Shown in pieces: positions 32,006 through 40,738 of a stretch of 64,000 bases of DNA (the stretch's first letter is position 1; the number at the start of each line of letters is the position of its first letter). This DNA is from Chloroflexota bacterium. Lineage in GTDB: Bacteria; Chloroflexota; Anaerolineae; JAAYZQ01. The notes below the pieces were generated by a model that was given only the letters and a program-made list of their open reading frames with translations, was not told the DNA's origin and did not search any database. The position numbers and the translations under genes were made by a program. Location of the stretch: positions 1-64,000 of the forward strand of contig JAGVRI010000001.1 of assembly GCA_018606645.1 (NCBI GenBank), read 5' to 3'.

Positions 32006-32317
32006 TCCTTACCTCCTTGGCTGGTGACCACGACCCACACCGGGGAAGCGGCATGGGTCAAGGCTATCACTTGTTCCCGATAAAACGCCATTGTTTCATC
32101 GCGATTGAGATGGGGAGATCACCTCCTTCTTTGAAAACCGTTCAGCCTTTCACCCTTACCCCCTCCACCCCCTTCCCCTCTCCGCTAGCGGAGAGGGGAA
32201 GGGAGCCGGGGAGATTCGTCTTCAATCGCAATCGCTCCTCATACGCTCATACTGACCCCCTCCCCGGCCCTCCCCCGATGCGGGGGAGGGAGAGCGGATA
32301 AGGGGGTAAGCAACTCT
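32006..32317. repeat. Intergenic region with two GC palindromes
   Basis: The stretch holds a perfect 34-base palindrome at 32170-32203 (CCCTTCCCCTCTCCGCT and its complement) and a stem-loop at 32268-32290 (CCCTCCCCCG, loop ATG, CGGGGGAGGG). A GCGATTGCGATTGAAG segment (minus strand, 32221-32236) resembles part of the 27725-27785 repeat. I see no coding potential and no convincing promoter for the thiolase operon. Confidence 0.7.
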
Positions 32318-33637
32318 TTACCGGCCGAACCGGCTCTGCAGGATCTCCTCCAGGGTAGGCTGGCCGATCACCTGCAGTTCATACCGCACCCGCTGATGCG
32401 GCCGATAGATCTGGAGCAAGCGGCCCAGGTCGATTGGCGTGGCAATCAGGACCAGGTCGCACGGCGTGGCATTGATCGTTTCTTCCAGCTCCCGGATCTG
32501 GGAGTCGCTATAGCCCATCGCCGGCAACACAGGTCCGGTGGTCGGATATTTGGCGTACGTAGCCACAATGGACCCCACCGCATAGGGCCGGGGATCAAGG
32601 ATTTCGGCGGCACCGAATCGTTGGGCAGCCACCACCCCGGCCCCGTAGGCCATCTCGCCGTGGGTCAGGGTGGGACCGTCCTCGATGACCAGGACCCGCT
32701 TGCCCCGGATCTGCTCCGGATGCTCGACAAAGATAGGGGACGCCGCCTCGACGATCAGGGCATCAGGGTTGACGCGGTTCACATTGTCCCGGACCCGGGT
32801 GATATTGGCCAGGTCGGCGGTATCCACCTTATTGATGACGATTACGTCCGCTGCCCGGACGTTGCTCTCGCCGGGATAGTAGGTGAGTTCATGGCCGGCC
32901 CGATGCGGGTCGGTGACGGTGATGTGCAGGTCGGGCTTGTAGAACGGCAGGTCGTTGTTCCCGCCATCCCAGACGATCACATCGGCTTCTTGTTCGGCTT
33001 CGCGCAAGATGAGCCCATAATCCACTCCGGCATAGACCACCACGCCGCGGTCAATGTGCGGCTCATACTCTTCCCGTTCCTCGATGGTGCAGTGATGTCT
33101 GTCCAGATCGGCATAGTCGGCGAAGCGCTGGACGATCTGATGCGCCAGGTTGCCGTAGGGCATCGGATGGCGGACGACCACCACCTTGTGCCCCATCCGC
33201 TGCAAGATGTTGCACACGTGGCGTGTGGTCTGGCTTTTGCCGCTGCCGGTCCGGGCGGCGCAGACGGCCACCACCGGTTTGCTACTGGGAAGCATCGTGT
33301 GCCGGATGCCCATCAGGCAAAAGTCGGCGCCGGCCGCCAGCACCTCCGACGCTTTGTGCATGACATATTCGTGCGAGATATCGGAATAGGCAAAGACAAC
33401 CTGATCGATCTCGCGCTGGCGGATCAGGCTGGTCAGTTCCTCTTCGGGATAGATGGGGATGCCTTGTGGATAGAGCTTCCCGGCCAACTGGGGTGGGTAC
33501 ACCCGCCCTTCGATGTTGGGGATCTGGGTCGCGGTAAAGGCTACGACCTCATACTCTTCGCGGTCGCGGAACACGGTATTAAAGTTGTGAAAATCGCGTC
33601 CGGCCGCCCCCATGATCAACACCCGAGTCCGTGACAT
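32318..33637 (-). CDS. Cyclic 2,3-diphosphoglycerate synthetase family GTPase-like protein
   Basis: A 439-residue protein. Residues 1-130 form a Rossmann-like domain (TRVLIMGAAGRDFHNFN), followed by a P-loop domain with AARTGSGKSQTTRHV near 141, DVIVWDGGNNDLPFYKPD near 233 and VIVINKVDTADLANI near 270. This arrangement matches archaeal cyclic 2,3-diphosphoglycerate synthetase, which makes a thermoprotective osmolyte; bacterial members are widespread and their product is seldom tested. The start at 33637 has AAGGAGGG eight bases upstream. It follows tatC by 61 bases. Confidence 0.85.
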   Translation of the reverse strand: MSRTRVLIMGAAGRDFHNFNTVFRDREEYEVVAFTATQIPNIEGRVYPPQLAGKLYPQGIPIYPEEELTSLIRQREIDQVVFAYSDISHEYVMHKASEVLAAGADFCLMGIRHTMLPSSKPVVAVCAARTGSGKSQTTRHVCNILQRMGHKVVVVRHPMPYGNLAHQIVQRFADYADLDRHHCTIEEREEYEPHIDRGVVVYAGVDYGLILREAEQEADVIVWDGGNNDLPFYKPDLHITVTDPHRAGHELTYYPGESNVRAADVIVINKVDTADLANITRVRDNVNRVNPDALIVEAASPIFVEHPEQIRGKRVLVIEDGPTLTHGEMAYGAGVVAAQRFGAAEILDPRPYAVGSIVATYAKYPTTGPVLPAMGYSDSQIRELEETINATPCDLVLIATPIDLGRLLQIYRPHQRVRYELQVIGQPTLEEILQSRFGR

Positions 33638-33698
33638 GATGGAACCCTCCTTAGTGATGTTAGAATGATGAAGCCTGACCCATGACCACGCTCTGGCA

Positions 33699-34439
33699 TC
33701 AGGCGATCTTGGCCAGAATGACCCCCAACTCGTACAGCACAATCAGCGGACCCATGACCAGGGTCATGTTCACCGGGTCCACTGTCGGTGTAATGACCGC
33801 AGCCAGAACCGCAATGATCACCACCGCGTACTTGCGGTTCTTGCTCAGGGTCCGCGCGTCAATGATGCCCAGTTTGGTCAGAAAATAGACAAACAATGGC
33901 AATTCAAACGCCACCCCGATCCAAAAGAGCAGGGATGTGACAAAGGATAGATACTCACCGATGGCCCATCGTTGCTCGATGATGTCGGCCATGAAACCCT
34001 GCAGGAAGGGGATGGCCGCCGGCAGCATCACAAAATAGGCAAACGCCACCCCGGACACAAAGCAGATGGTTGCGCCCGGCACGAGCAAGATCAGGTACCG
34101 CTTTTCCTTCGTGGTCAGACCGGGCGCGACAAAACGCCCGATCTGATACACAATGAACGGCATGGCCAGAGTGACGCCACAGATCAGCGCCACCTTCATA
34201 TAGTTGCCCAGCGATTCGGTCGGCTTCAGCGCCTGGGGAAGGGTATCGCCCATCGGCGCGATCAGGATGACCAGCACCTGTTTGGCAAAGACAAAACTCC
34301 CGGCGGTGGTAATCGCCAGCGCAATAAACGCCCGGATCAGCCGGGTGCGCAGCTCCCGCAGATGTTCCATCAGGGGCATGACGGCTGCTTCAGCCTCAGG
34401 CTGGTTGTTGGGGCGGTCCTCGCGCTCAGTCTCACTCAT
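33699..34439 (-). CDS. tatC: Twin-arginine translocase subunit TatC
   Basis: A 246-residue six-helix membrane protein, the signal-peptide receptor of the Tat system. Motifs: PLMEHLRELRTRLIRAF near 22-38 with the conserved glutamate, FVAPGLTTKEKRYL near 103, SGVAFAYFVMLPAAIPFL near 128 and the C-terminal AVVIIAVLAAVITPTVDPV. It overlaps tatB by eight bases. It is the last of the nine-gene housekeeping run that begins at 39471. Confidence 0.95.
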   Translation of the reverse strand: MSETEREDRPNNQPEAEAAVMPLMEHLRELRTRLIRAFIALAITTAGSFVFAKQVLVILIAPMGDTLPQALKPTESLGNYMKVALICGVTLAMPFIVYQIGRFVAPGLTTKEKRYLILLVPGATICFVSGVAFAYFVMLPAAIPFLQGFMADIIEQRWAIGEYLSFVTSLLFWIGVAFELPLFVYFLTKLGIIDARTLSKNRKYAVVIIAVLAAVITPTVDPVNMTLVMGPLIVLYELGVILAKIA

Positions 34440-34911
34440 CGGTTTGCTCCGTCAGTGAGGTGTCGGGACTCTGCGGCTCTTCTTCGGCCGGCGTGGCGGG
34501 TGGGACCGACCCGGCTTCCTGGATGGTGTCGATCGCTGCCTTCAGGGGGTCCTGGACGGCTTGCCCCGCCTCTGCCAGCGTCTGTTTGACCTGCCCAATA
34601 TCTCCCCGAACCTCTTTGAGCTCCTGCACCGTCTCCTCAAGGTCCGCCGCTTTGATCACCGATTGCACCATGTCCTGCGGAATGGATCGGACCGACTCGA
34701 CGGATCGGCGCAGTTCCTGGGTGGTCTGCTGCAAAGACATCAGTTCCGGCCCCAGATCGCGGGTCAGATTGTCGTAGGCCTGGCGCAGGTCTCGCAGCAT
34801 CTTGCCCAGCTTGCGCGCCAATTCCGGCAGCCGCTCCGGACCGACCACCAGCAGCGCCAACAGGAGGATAAAGAGCAGTTCGGTAATGCCGATATTGCTA
34901 AAGATATTCAT
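34432..34911 (-). CDS. tatB: Twin-arginine translocase subunit TatB/TatA family
   Basis: A 159-residue protein with one N-terminal transmembrane helix ([20 protein letters not shown]), the hinge [18 protein letters not shown] and a long amphipathic/coiled-coil region to about 125. The length and extended helix favour TatB over TatA. The C-terminus is proline- and glutamate-rich. It overlaps nusB by ATGA and tatC by eight bases. Confidence 0.9.
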   Translation of the reverse strand: MNIFSNIGITELLFILLLALLVVGPERLPELARKLGKMLRDLRQAYDNLTRDLGPELMSLQQTTQELRRSVESVRSIPQDMVQSVIKAADLEETVQELKEVRGDIGQVKQTLAEAGQAVQDPLKAAIDTIQEAGSVPPATPAEEEPQSPDTSLTEQTDE

Positions 34912-35324
34912 GCTCGGGTCATCGGTTCCTTCGCTACCAGCGAACCTAACACGCCGTTGACAAACCGGCTGGAACTATCGCTGCCAAAGAGCTTGGCCAG
35001 TTCCACGGCTTCGTTAATGGCGACCTTGGTGGGCGTATCATGGTGCATCAAGATCTCATAGATGGCAATGCGAAGAATGTTGCGATCGATCACCGCAATC
35101 TGGTCCACGGGCCATTCTGGGGCATACCTGGCGATCAGGGCATCGAGCCGCTCCCGGTTCTTCCACACCCCCAACACCAACTCACGGGCGAAATCTCGGC
35201 CCGCCTCGGGGAGTTGGGCTGCGGCCAGCCGCTGTTCCACCACCACCGCCGGGGCATGGGACGTACAATCGATCTCATACAGTGCTTGTAGAGCGACGAT
35301 CCGTGCGCGGTGACGAACTTTCAT
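34908..35324 (-). CDS. nusB: Transcription antitermination factor NusB
   Basis: A 138-residue all-helical protein that binds boxA RNA with NusE for rRNA antitermination. Motifs: [16 protein letters not shown] at the start, [20 protein letters not shown] near 57, [17 protein letters not shown] near 85, and [19 protein letters not shown] with [10 protein letters not shown] near 107-130. I use ATG 35324; a GTG at 35348, directly after the asp23 stop, is an alternative. Confidence 0.93.
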   Translation of the reverse strand: MKVRHRARIVALQALYEIDCTSHAPAVVVEQRLAAAQLPEAGRDFARELVLGVWKNRERLDALIARYAPEWPVDQIAVIDRNILRIAIYEILMHHDTPTKVAINEAVELAKLFGSDSSSRFVNGVLGSLVAKEPMTRA

Positions 35325-35348
35325 CCCGACCTGTCTGCTCCCGCTCAC

Positions 35349-35696
35349 TCAACCCTGTGGCCCGTCCGTGGCGATATCTTCGATGTGGACATTCACTTCT
35401 CGCACATCCATACCCACAATGTGGAGGATGGCGCGGCTCACCTCCCGTTGGATTTGTCGGCCCAACTGCAACAGTTCCACCCCCCGTCTGGCCACCAGGT
35501 AGACATCCACCGACACCTGGTTATCCACGACGTGCACCTCGACCCCTTGGCCAACGGTGTGAAGCCCCAGCAGCCGTTTCACCCCCGGCACGCGGTCCAC
35601 CAGTCTGGCCACACCCGGGACGGAACTGGCAGTCTTTTGGACAATCGTCACCAGGACGTTGGCTGCGATCGTCACCTTACCCAGGTTTTCTTCCAC
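35349..35696 (-). CDS. Asp23/Gls24 family protein (copy 1)
   Basis: A 115-residue Asp23 domain: GKVTIAANVLVTIVQKTASS at the N-terminus, VPGVARLV near 27, VEVHVVDNQVSVDVYLVARR near 52, and REVSRAILHIVGMDVREVNVHI near 83. Firmicute members coat the inner membrane with amphipathic anchor proteins. This copy lies between fabG and nusB; a second is at 46667-47026. Confidence 0.9.
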   Translation of the reverse strand: MEENLGKVTIAANVLVTIVQKTASSVPGVARLVDRVPGVKRLLGLHTVGQGVEVHVVDNQVSVDVYLVARRGVELLQLGRQIQREVSRAILHIVGMDVREVNVHIEDIATDGPQG

Positions 35697-35705
35697 ATTT
35701 CCTCC

Positions 35706-36452
35706 TCAGGAAATTGCCAATCCACCGTCCACGGCCAGCACCTGGCCGGTGATAAAGCTGGCTTCGTCTGAAGCCAGGAACGCCACCGCCGCCGCCATAT
35801 CCTCCGGCGTGCCGGTGCGGCCCAGCGGAGTCCGTTCGACCGCTGTCCGGATCAGGTCAGCGGGCAGGTTCGCGGTCAAATCGGTCGGCACAAAACCGGG
35901 AGCGATGGCGTTGCAGGTGATATTCCGACCGCCCAGTTCTTTGGCCACGGTCTTGGTCAACCCAATGAGGCCGGCCTTGGCTGCGGCATAGTTGGCCTGG
36001 CCGGCATTGCCGGCTAGCCCCGATACCGAGCTGACATTCACGATCCGTCCATATCGTTGGCGGATCATCAGCCGGGTGGCAGCCTTGATGCAGTGGAAGG
36101 CGCCTTTCAAATTGGTGTCGAGCACCACATCCCAGTCCTCTTCGCTCATGCGCAGCAAGAGGGTATCTCGCGTCGTGCCGGCGTTGTTGACCAGGATATC
36201 GACCCGACCAAAAGCTTGTCTGGCGGCTTCGATCAGCGCCTCGGCCTGGGCCATCTGGCTGACATCAGCCTGCACGGCGATGGCCTCACCGCCGTGGGCC
36301 TTGATCTGCTCAACCACCTCCTCGGCAGCCGCCCGGTTCCCCCGATAGTTGACCACGACTTTGGCCCCTTCGCGGGCCAGCCGCAACGCAATGGCCCGAC
36401 CGATGCCCCGCGATGCACCCGTTACGACTGCGACTTTGCCGGTGAAATCCAT
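35706..36452 (-). CDS. fabG: 3-oxoacyl-ACP reductase FabG
   Basis: A 248-residue short-chain dehydrogenase that reduces 3-ketoacyl-ACP with NADPH. TGASRGIGRAIALRLA near 12, NNAGTTRDTLLLRM near 89 (NAGxTRD is FabG-specific), catalytic SVSGLAGNAGQANYAAAKAG near 141-160, and the end GQVLAVDGGLAIS are present. It follows fabD by 36 bases. Confidence 0.95.
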   Translation of the reverse strand: MDFTGKVAVVTGASRGIGRAIALRLAREGAKVVVNYRGNRAAAEEVVEQIKAHGGEAIAVQADVSQMAQAEALIEAARQAFGRVDILVNNAGTTRDTLLLRMSEEDWDVVLDTNLKGAFHCIKAATRLMIRQRYGRIVNVSSVSGLAGNAGQANYAAAKAGLIGLTKTVAKELGGRNITCNAIAPGFVPTDLTANLPADLIRTAVERTPLGRTGTPEDMAAAVAFLASDEASFITGQVLAVDGGLAIS

Positions 36453-36488
36453 CCTATCTATCCTGTCCGCCTTTCCACACGATATAGG

Positions 36489-37436
36489 TCATGACCAGCC
36501 ATCCACCGGCAGGGCCTGGATGGTGGCGACGTCTCCGACGCTTCGCGTTTCCACCGCCGGGTTGATGCGCTGCACCAGACTGCTCAGCACGTCCTTGGGG
36601 CCGATCTCCAGGAAACGGGTGATCCCGTGCTCAATCATCCAGCGCACCGAATCGGTCCACCGCACCGGCCAGGTGAGCTGCCCGATCAACTCGTCGCGGA
36701 TCTCTTCGATATGCCGCAGGGGCCGGGCGCTGATATTGGCGATCACCGGCACCTTGGGGGTGCGGAGGGGCACGACTTCGACCGCAGCCCGGTATTCGCT
36801 GACCACACTGGCCATCAATGGCGAGTGGGCGGCAATGCTCACCGCCAATGGAACGATCCGTTTTGCACCTCGTTCGCGCAACAGTTCCATGGCCCGTTCC
36901 AGCGCCTGCTTGTCACCGGAAATGACGACCTGTCCGGGCGAGTTATAGTTGGCGATCTGCACCGCTGCGCCCGTCTGCCGACTGGCCTCCTGACAGGCCC
37001 GTTCCACCTCTTCGTCGCTCATCTTGAGCACGGCGGCCATGCCGCCCGCCGCCTGCTCTCCGGCCTGTTTCATCAGGCGCCCGCGCTCCCGCACCAGCCG
37101 CAGTCCATCGGCAAAGTCCATCGCACCGGCGGCCACCAGAGCCGTCAATTCGCCCAGACTGTGACCGGCCATCATCGCCGGCGGAGGTAATTTACCTTCT
37201 CGCTCCAGCGCCACCCAGGTGGCCAGGCTGGTGACAAAGATGGCCGGTTGGGTGTTGACCGTATCGTCCAAAAGTTCCTGGGGCCCCTCGAAACAGAGGT
37301 TCGACAGCGGGAACCCCAGGACCTCGTCCGCTTCCTGGTAGAGACGGCGGGCTTCCGGGTACGCTTCGGCCAGGTCCCGGCCCATCCCGACTTGTTGAGA
37401 CCCCTGTCCAGGGAAAAGAAACGCGATCGCGCTCAT
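36489..37436 (-). CDS. fabD: Malonyl-CoA:ACP transacylase FabD
   Basis: A 315-residue enzyme that loads malonate on acyl carrier protein. Motifs: [19 protein letters not shown] at the N-terminus, the catalytic serine in [17 protein letters not shown] near 93, [13 protein letters not shown] near 115 and the catalytic histidine in [13 protein letters not shown] near 200. The ATG overlaps the acyl-CoA dehydrogenase stop (ATGA). Confidence 0.95.
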   Translation of the reverse strand: MSAIAFLFPGQGSQQVGMGRDLAEAYPEARRLYQEADEVLGFPLSNLCFEGPQELLDDTVNTQPAIFVTSLATWVALEREGKLPPPAMMAGHSLGELTALVAAGAMDFADGLRLVRERGRLMKQAGEQAAGGMAAVLKMSDEEVERACQEASRQTGAAVQIANYNSPGQVVISGDKQALERAMELLRERGAKRIVPLAVSIAAHSPLMASVVSEYRAAVEVVPLRTPKVPVIANISARPLRHIEEIRDELIGQLTWPVRWTDSVRWMIEHGITRFLEIGPKDVLSSLVQRINPAVETRSVGDVATIQALPVDGWS

Positions 37437-38584
37437 GACGGGCTTGCTTTGGCCAGCTCTCGAGCGATCACCATCCGCTGGATCTGATTCGTGCCTTCAT
37501 AGATCTGCAACAGTTTGGCATCGCGCATCAGCTTTTCGACCGGATAGTCCCGCATGTAGCCGTAGCCGCCCAGGATCTGCACGGCGTGCGTGGTCACCTC
37601 CATGGCCGTATCCGAAGCAAAGCACTTGGCCATGGCCGACTTTTCGGTGACCTTGAGGCCCTGGTCGGCCATCCAGGCTGCCTGCCAGGTGAGCAACCGG
37701 GCAGCCTCGATCTTCATCGCCATGTCGGCCAGCAGGAAAGCGATCCCCTGGTTGTTGATGATCGGCGCGCCGAACTGCTGTCGTTCCTTGGCATAGGCTA
37801 GCGCATATTCCAGCGCCGCCCGGGCCACGCCCACGCTCAACGCGGCCACCCCCGAACGGCCAAAGTCCAGCGTCTGGAGGGCAATGGCAAAGCCCCGTCC
37901 CGGCTTGCCCAGGAGGTTGGCCTGGGGCACGCGGACGTTCTCAAAGGTCAATTCCACCGTGTTGGAGGCCCGTTGCCCCATCTTGTCCTCGACCTTGGTG
38001 ACGCGGATGCCCGGCGTCCTGGCCGGCACGATGATCGCCGAGACGCCCCGCGCCCCGCGCTCTGGATCGGTCAGGGCAAACACAGTCATGATCTCGGCCA
38101 GGCCGCCGCTGGTGATAAAGCACTTCTGACCATTGATCACATAGTCATCGCCGTCGGGCAGGGCGGTGGTCTTGATCGCCCCCGCATCCGAGCCGGCTTG
38201 CCGTTCGGTCAGGCAGAAGGCAGCCAGTTTGGCACCTTCGGCCACCGGGCGGAGGAACCGATCTTTCTGTTCCTCGGTGCCAAAGAGCTGGATCGGGGTT
38301 AAGGCGAGGCCGTTGACCAGGATGGTAATACTAATTCCGGCGCACGCCGCCCCCAGTTCCTCGGCAATGATAGCGCTTTCCAGCGCGCCATATCCCATCC
38401 CACCGTATTCTTTGGGGATGGTCACATTGAGCAATCCCGCCGCCTTGGCCTTCTCGACGATGCCGGGGGGCACTTCGCCTTTGCGATCATATTCGGCGGC
38501 GATGGGCCGGATCTCTTCCTGGGCGAATTTGCGCGCCCGGGCCTGGATCTCTTGCAGTTCGGCAGAGAGGGAAAAATCGATCAC
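37433..38584 (-). CDS. Acyl-CoA dehydrogenase (in the fab operon)
   Basis: A 383-residue acyl-CoA dehydrogenase: [20 protein letters not shown] near 129, [38 protein letters not shown] near 340 and the end [18 protein letters not shown] with the catalytic glutamate. I place the start at GTG 38584 because GGAGG ends five bases before it; the other GTG at 38590 overlaps that site. An acyl-CoA dehydrogenase inside a fatty-acid-synthesis operon is unusual and hints at acyl-chain remodelling or branched-chain precursor supply. Confidence 0.92.
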   Translation of the reverse strand: MIDFSLSAELQEIQARARKFAQEEIRPIAAEYDRKGEVPPGIVEKAKAAGLLNVTIPKEYGGMGYGALESAIIAEELGAACAGISITILVNGLALTPIQLFGTEEQKDRFLRPVAEGAKLAAFCLTERQAGSDAGAIKTTALPDGDDYVINGQKCFITSGGLAEIMTVFALTDPERGARGVSAIIVPARTPGIRVTKVEDKMGQRASNTVELTFENVRVPQANLLGKPGRGFAIALQTLDFGRSGVAALSVGVARAALEYALAYAKERQQFGAPIINNQGIAFLLADMAMKIEAARLLTWQAAWMADQGLKVTEKSAMAKCFASDTAMEVTTHAVQILGGYGYMRDYPVEKLMRDAKLLQIYEGTNQIQRMVIARELAKASPS

Positions 38585-38727
38585 TGGCACCTCCTATCGC
38601 CTTTCGCTATTCTTTCGCCATCCCTTTCACGCCCGTGGATCAGGAAAACAAGAGCCGTGTACGGCGAGTTCCACGGCCTTGTTCAGGGTAAGGTGCGGTT
38701 CTCTCCGGCCCGCCCCGGCACCTTTGC

Positions 38728-38913
38728 CTATTTGGATTTGAGTTGCAAGACATCAATCCCTTTATAGTAGCCGCACGAGGGACAAACCTGATGCGGGATG
38801 TGCAACTCGTGGCACTTGGGGCAAGAGACCAGGTTCTGTGCCTTGAGGGCCAGATGGCTACGCCGTCGGCCCTTGCGGCCCTTGCCCAGCTTTCGTTTCG
38901 GTAATGCTCCCAC
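38728..38913 (-). CDS. rpmF: 50S ribosomal protein L32
   Basis: A 61-residue ribosomal protein with the zinc-binding pair CPKCHELHIPHQVCPSCGYY and the basic start MGALPKRKLGKGRKGRRRS. It follows yceD by three bases, the common yceD-rpmF order. Confidence 0.97.
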   Translation of the reverse strand: MGALPKRKLGKGRKGRRRSHLALKAQNLVSCPKCHELHIPHQVCPSCGYYKGIDVLQLKSK

Positions 38914-38916
38914 CAG

Positions 38917-39471
38917 CTAGTCACTCCTTTCATTCGAGTCTGATGATTCAAGATTCAACTTTAACAGCGCTGCCCACCGCGGATCAAAGTCGGTTGGCGC
39001 ACAGTGACATTCACCCAGATTGCGGTTTCCCCCACAGCGAGGGCAGAGCCCAGCACAATCTGGGCGACACAGAGTCTCCATCGGGATCGCCAGCCAGAGG
39101 TTCTGCCGGATCACTTCGGTCAGATCGAGGAGGTGATGCTCATCGATGAGCAGCGCATCCTCATAGTCCTCATCGGGCGCTTTGTCCAGGACCGTGTCGG
39201 CGATGCGGACGGTCGGGAAAAACTCCTCTTCGAGGTTGATCTCCACCTCGGTCAGACAGGGTTCGAGACACCGCCGGCAGGTAAGTTGAAGCGTCGTGGT
39301 GAGCCTGCCCGTGACCAGGATTCCCTGGCTGGTGCGCAACAAAGTCACCTCCCCGGAAAGGGGCTGGACCGGTTCCAATTCTGGGTCGAGGCCGCCGATC
39401 TCCTCGCGAAAGAGGTACTTGCGGCGGATCCCCGTCGGCCCTTTGAGCAACTGGGCAACATTGTAACGCAT
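38917..39471 (-). CDS. YceD/DUF177 family protein
   Basis: A 184-residue protein upstream of rpmF. DUF177 marks are TCRRCLEPCLTEVEINLEEE near 83 and CRPDCAGLCPRCGGNRNLG near 146, followed by DPRWAALLKL. Bacterial YceD is linked to 23S rRNA maturation; plants have a related protein in plastid rRNA processing. It is the first gene after a perfect consensus promoter at 39510-39538. Confidence 0.9.
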   Translation of the reverse strand: MRYNVAQLLKGPTGIRRKYLFREEIGGLDPELEPVQPLSGEVTLLRTSQGILVTGRLTTTLQLTCRRCLEPCLTEVEINLEEEFFPTVRIADTVLDKAPDEDYEDALLIDEHHLLDLTEVIRQNLWLAIPMETLCRPDCAGLCPRCGGNRNLGECHCAPTDFDPRWAALLKLNLESSDSNERSD

Positions 39472-39509
39472 ACGACTATGACATGACCCCCCTACTCTTG
39501 GGTTGCCCC

Positions 39510-39538
39510 ATTATAGGCCAGAGTGGGCCTGGTGTCAA
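39510..39538 (-). promoter_or_regulatory. Perfect consensus promoter of the yceD-rpmF-fab-nusB-tat run
   Basis: Minus strand TTGACA (39538-39533), a 17-base spacer and TATAAT (39515-39510). The transcript would start near 39503, 32 bases before yceD. No further strong promoter is apparent before 33637, so up to ten genes may be cotranscribed. Confidence 0.82.
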
Positions 39539-39568
39539 ACTGGCCAAAAAGCTACGCACAAGTCGCCA

Positions 39569-40063
39569 CTATTTTTCGGTCGAAGGTTCGGCTTCCCCGG
39601 TCTGGCTCAGGGTTTGCAGCCCATTGCGGACTGTGGTCAGCAGAGCGTTCAGTTGCTTCTCCATGACGGCGAGTTGGTCGTTCAGGGAAAGCAACACCTG
39701 GCGGGCGTATTCATCGGCTTCTTGTTTGAGCACCTGCGCTTCTCGCTGGGCCCGCTCGATGATCGTATTCGCTCTCTGTTCAGCGGCGCGGATCAGCTCA
39801 TGCGATTCGAGCGCCCTGGCAGCGTCCTGCTGAGCCAACTGGATGATGCGCTCGGCTTCTTCTTGCGCCTGGGCGATCACCCGCTCCCGTTCGCGTTGCA
39901 GCTTTTCTGCCTCTTTGATCTCCTGGGGAATGGCCGTCCGCATCAGGTCAATCACGTCCAGAAAGTCATCCTCGTTGATCACGAGATAGGTGCTTAACGG
40001 CATCCGCCAGCTTTCGTTAAGCAACCGCTCCAGCCGGTCAATCAAATGATGAATGTTGCTCAA
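39569..40063 (-). CDS. Coiled-coil protein of unknown function (DivIVA-like in character)
   Basis: A 164-residue protein. After a short N-terminus (NIHHLIDRLERLLNESWRMP) and the segment YLVINEDDFLDVIDLMRTAI, residues 50-145 form an uninterrupted charged coiled coil (KEAEKLQRERERVIAQAQEE, AERIIQLAQQDAARALES). I chose the TTG at 40063 because AGGAGGGGG lies seven bases upstream. Proteins of this shape between coaD and yceD are common in Chloroflexota-like clusters; a role in cell envelope or division is only a guess. Confidence 0.72.
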   Translation of the reverse strand: MSNIHHLIDRLERLLNESWRMPLSTYLVINEDDFLDVIDLMRTAIPQEIKEAEKLQRERERVIAQAQEEAERIIQLAQQDAARALESHELIRAAEQRANTIIERAQREAQVLKQEADEYARQVLLSLNDQLAVMEKQLNALLTTVRNGLQTLSQTGEAEPSTEK

Positions 40064-40184
40064 TGGACTCCCCCTCCTTTCATCCTGGCCTGAGACACTG
40101 CTCAGCCTGTCTGGTTCGTTCGGCTTGCTTCGTCTTGGTAATAGTCCGGCCATGCTGATCACCCACTGGCATCCCTACCGGCGT

Positions 40185-40712
40185 CTAATCGCGGAGAGAG
40201 ACCAATCGGATCTGGTTCTCTTCCTGGTTGCCCGGCCGGGCAAATTTGGCGCGCAATGCCTGGGCGACGTGAGGAGGCACCATGTTGTTCACGCACCCCT
40301 GAAGCATGGCAATCTCCTTCACCGTGCTGGCGCTGAGGAAGGCATATTCCTGGCTGGTCATGAGACAGACGAACTCGATCTCCGGGGCCAGCTTCTTGTT
40401 GGTCAACGCCATCTGGAATTCCAGTTCAAAGTCGGAAATGACCCGCAGACCTCGGACGATGGCCTGAGCGCCGATCTGCCGCGCGAACTCGACCGTTAGT
40501 TGCTGATAGGTGGCCACACTGATGTTCGGGATATGGCCCAGCGCCTTCTCGATCATCTCCCGTCGCTCCTCGACGGTGAACAGCAGGCTCTTGAGCGGTC
40601 GCGCGTAGATGGCGACGGTCAGGTGGTCGAACAGCCTGGCCGCCCGCGTTGCAATGTCAATGTGACCATTATGAATGGGATCGAACGTACCGGGATAGAT
40701 TGCTGTAGACAT
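40185..40712 (-). CDS. coaD: Phosphopantetheine adenylyltransferase CoaD
   Basis: A 175-residue nucleotidyltransferase in the fourth step of coenzyme A synthesis. Motifs: AIYPGTFDPIHNGHIDIATR with the (T/H)xGH signature, LTVAIYARPLKSLLFTVEER near 30, VRGLRVISDFELEFQMALTN near 90 and the ISSS-like SASTVKEIA near 130. The start is ATG 40712; the ribosome site is weak. It lies 27 bases after recG. Confidence 0.95.
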   Translation of the reverse strand: MSTAIYPGTFDPIHNGHIDIATRAARLFDHLTVAIYARPLKSLLFTVEERREMIEKALGHIPNISVATYQQLTVEFARQIGAQAIVRGLRVISDFELEFQMALTNKKLAPEIEFVCLMTSQEYAFLSASTVKEIAMLQGCVNNMVPPHVAQALRAKFARPGNQEENQIRLVSLRD

Positions 40713-40738
40713 CGTTGTCTTTAGTTCCTTTGTCGTTT

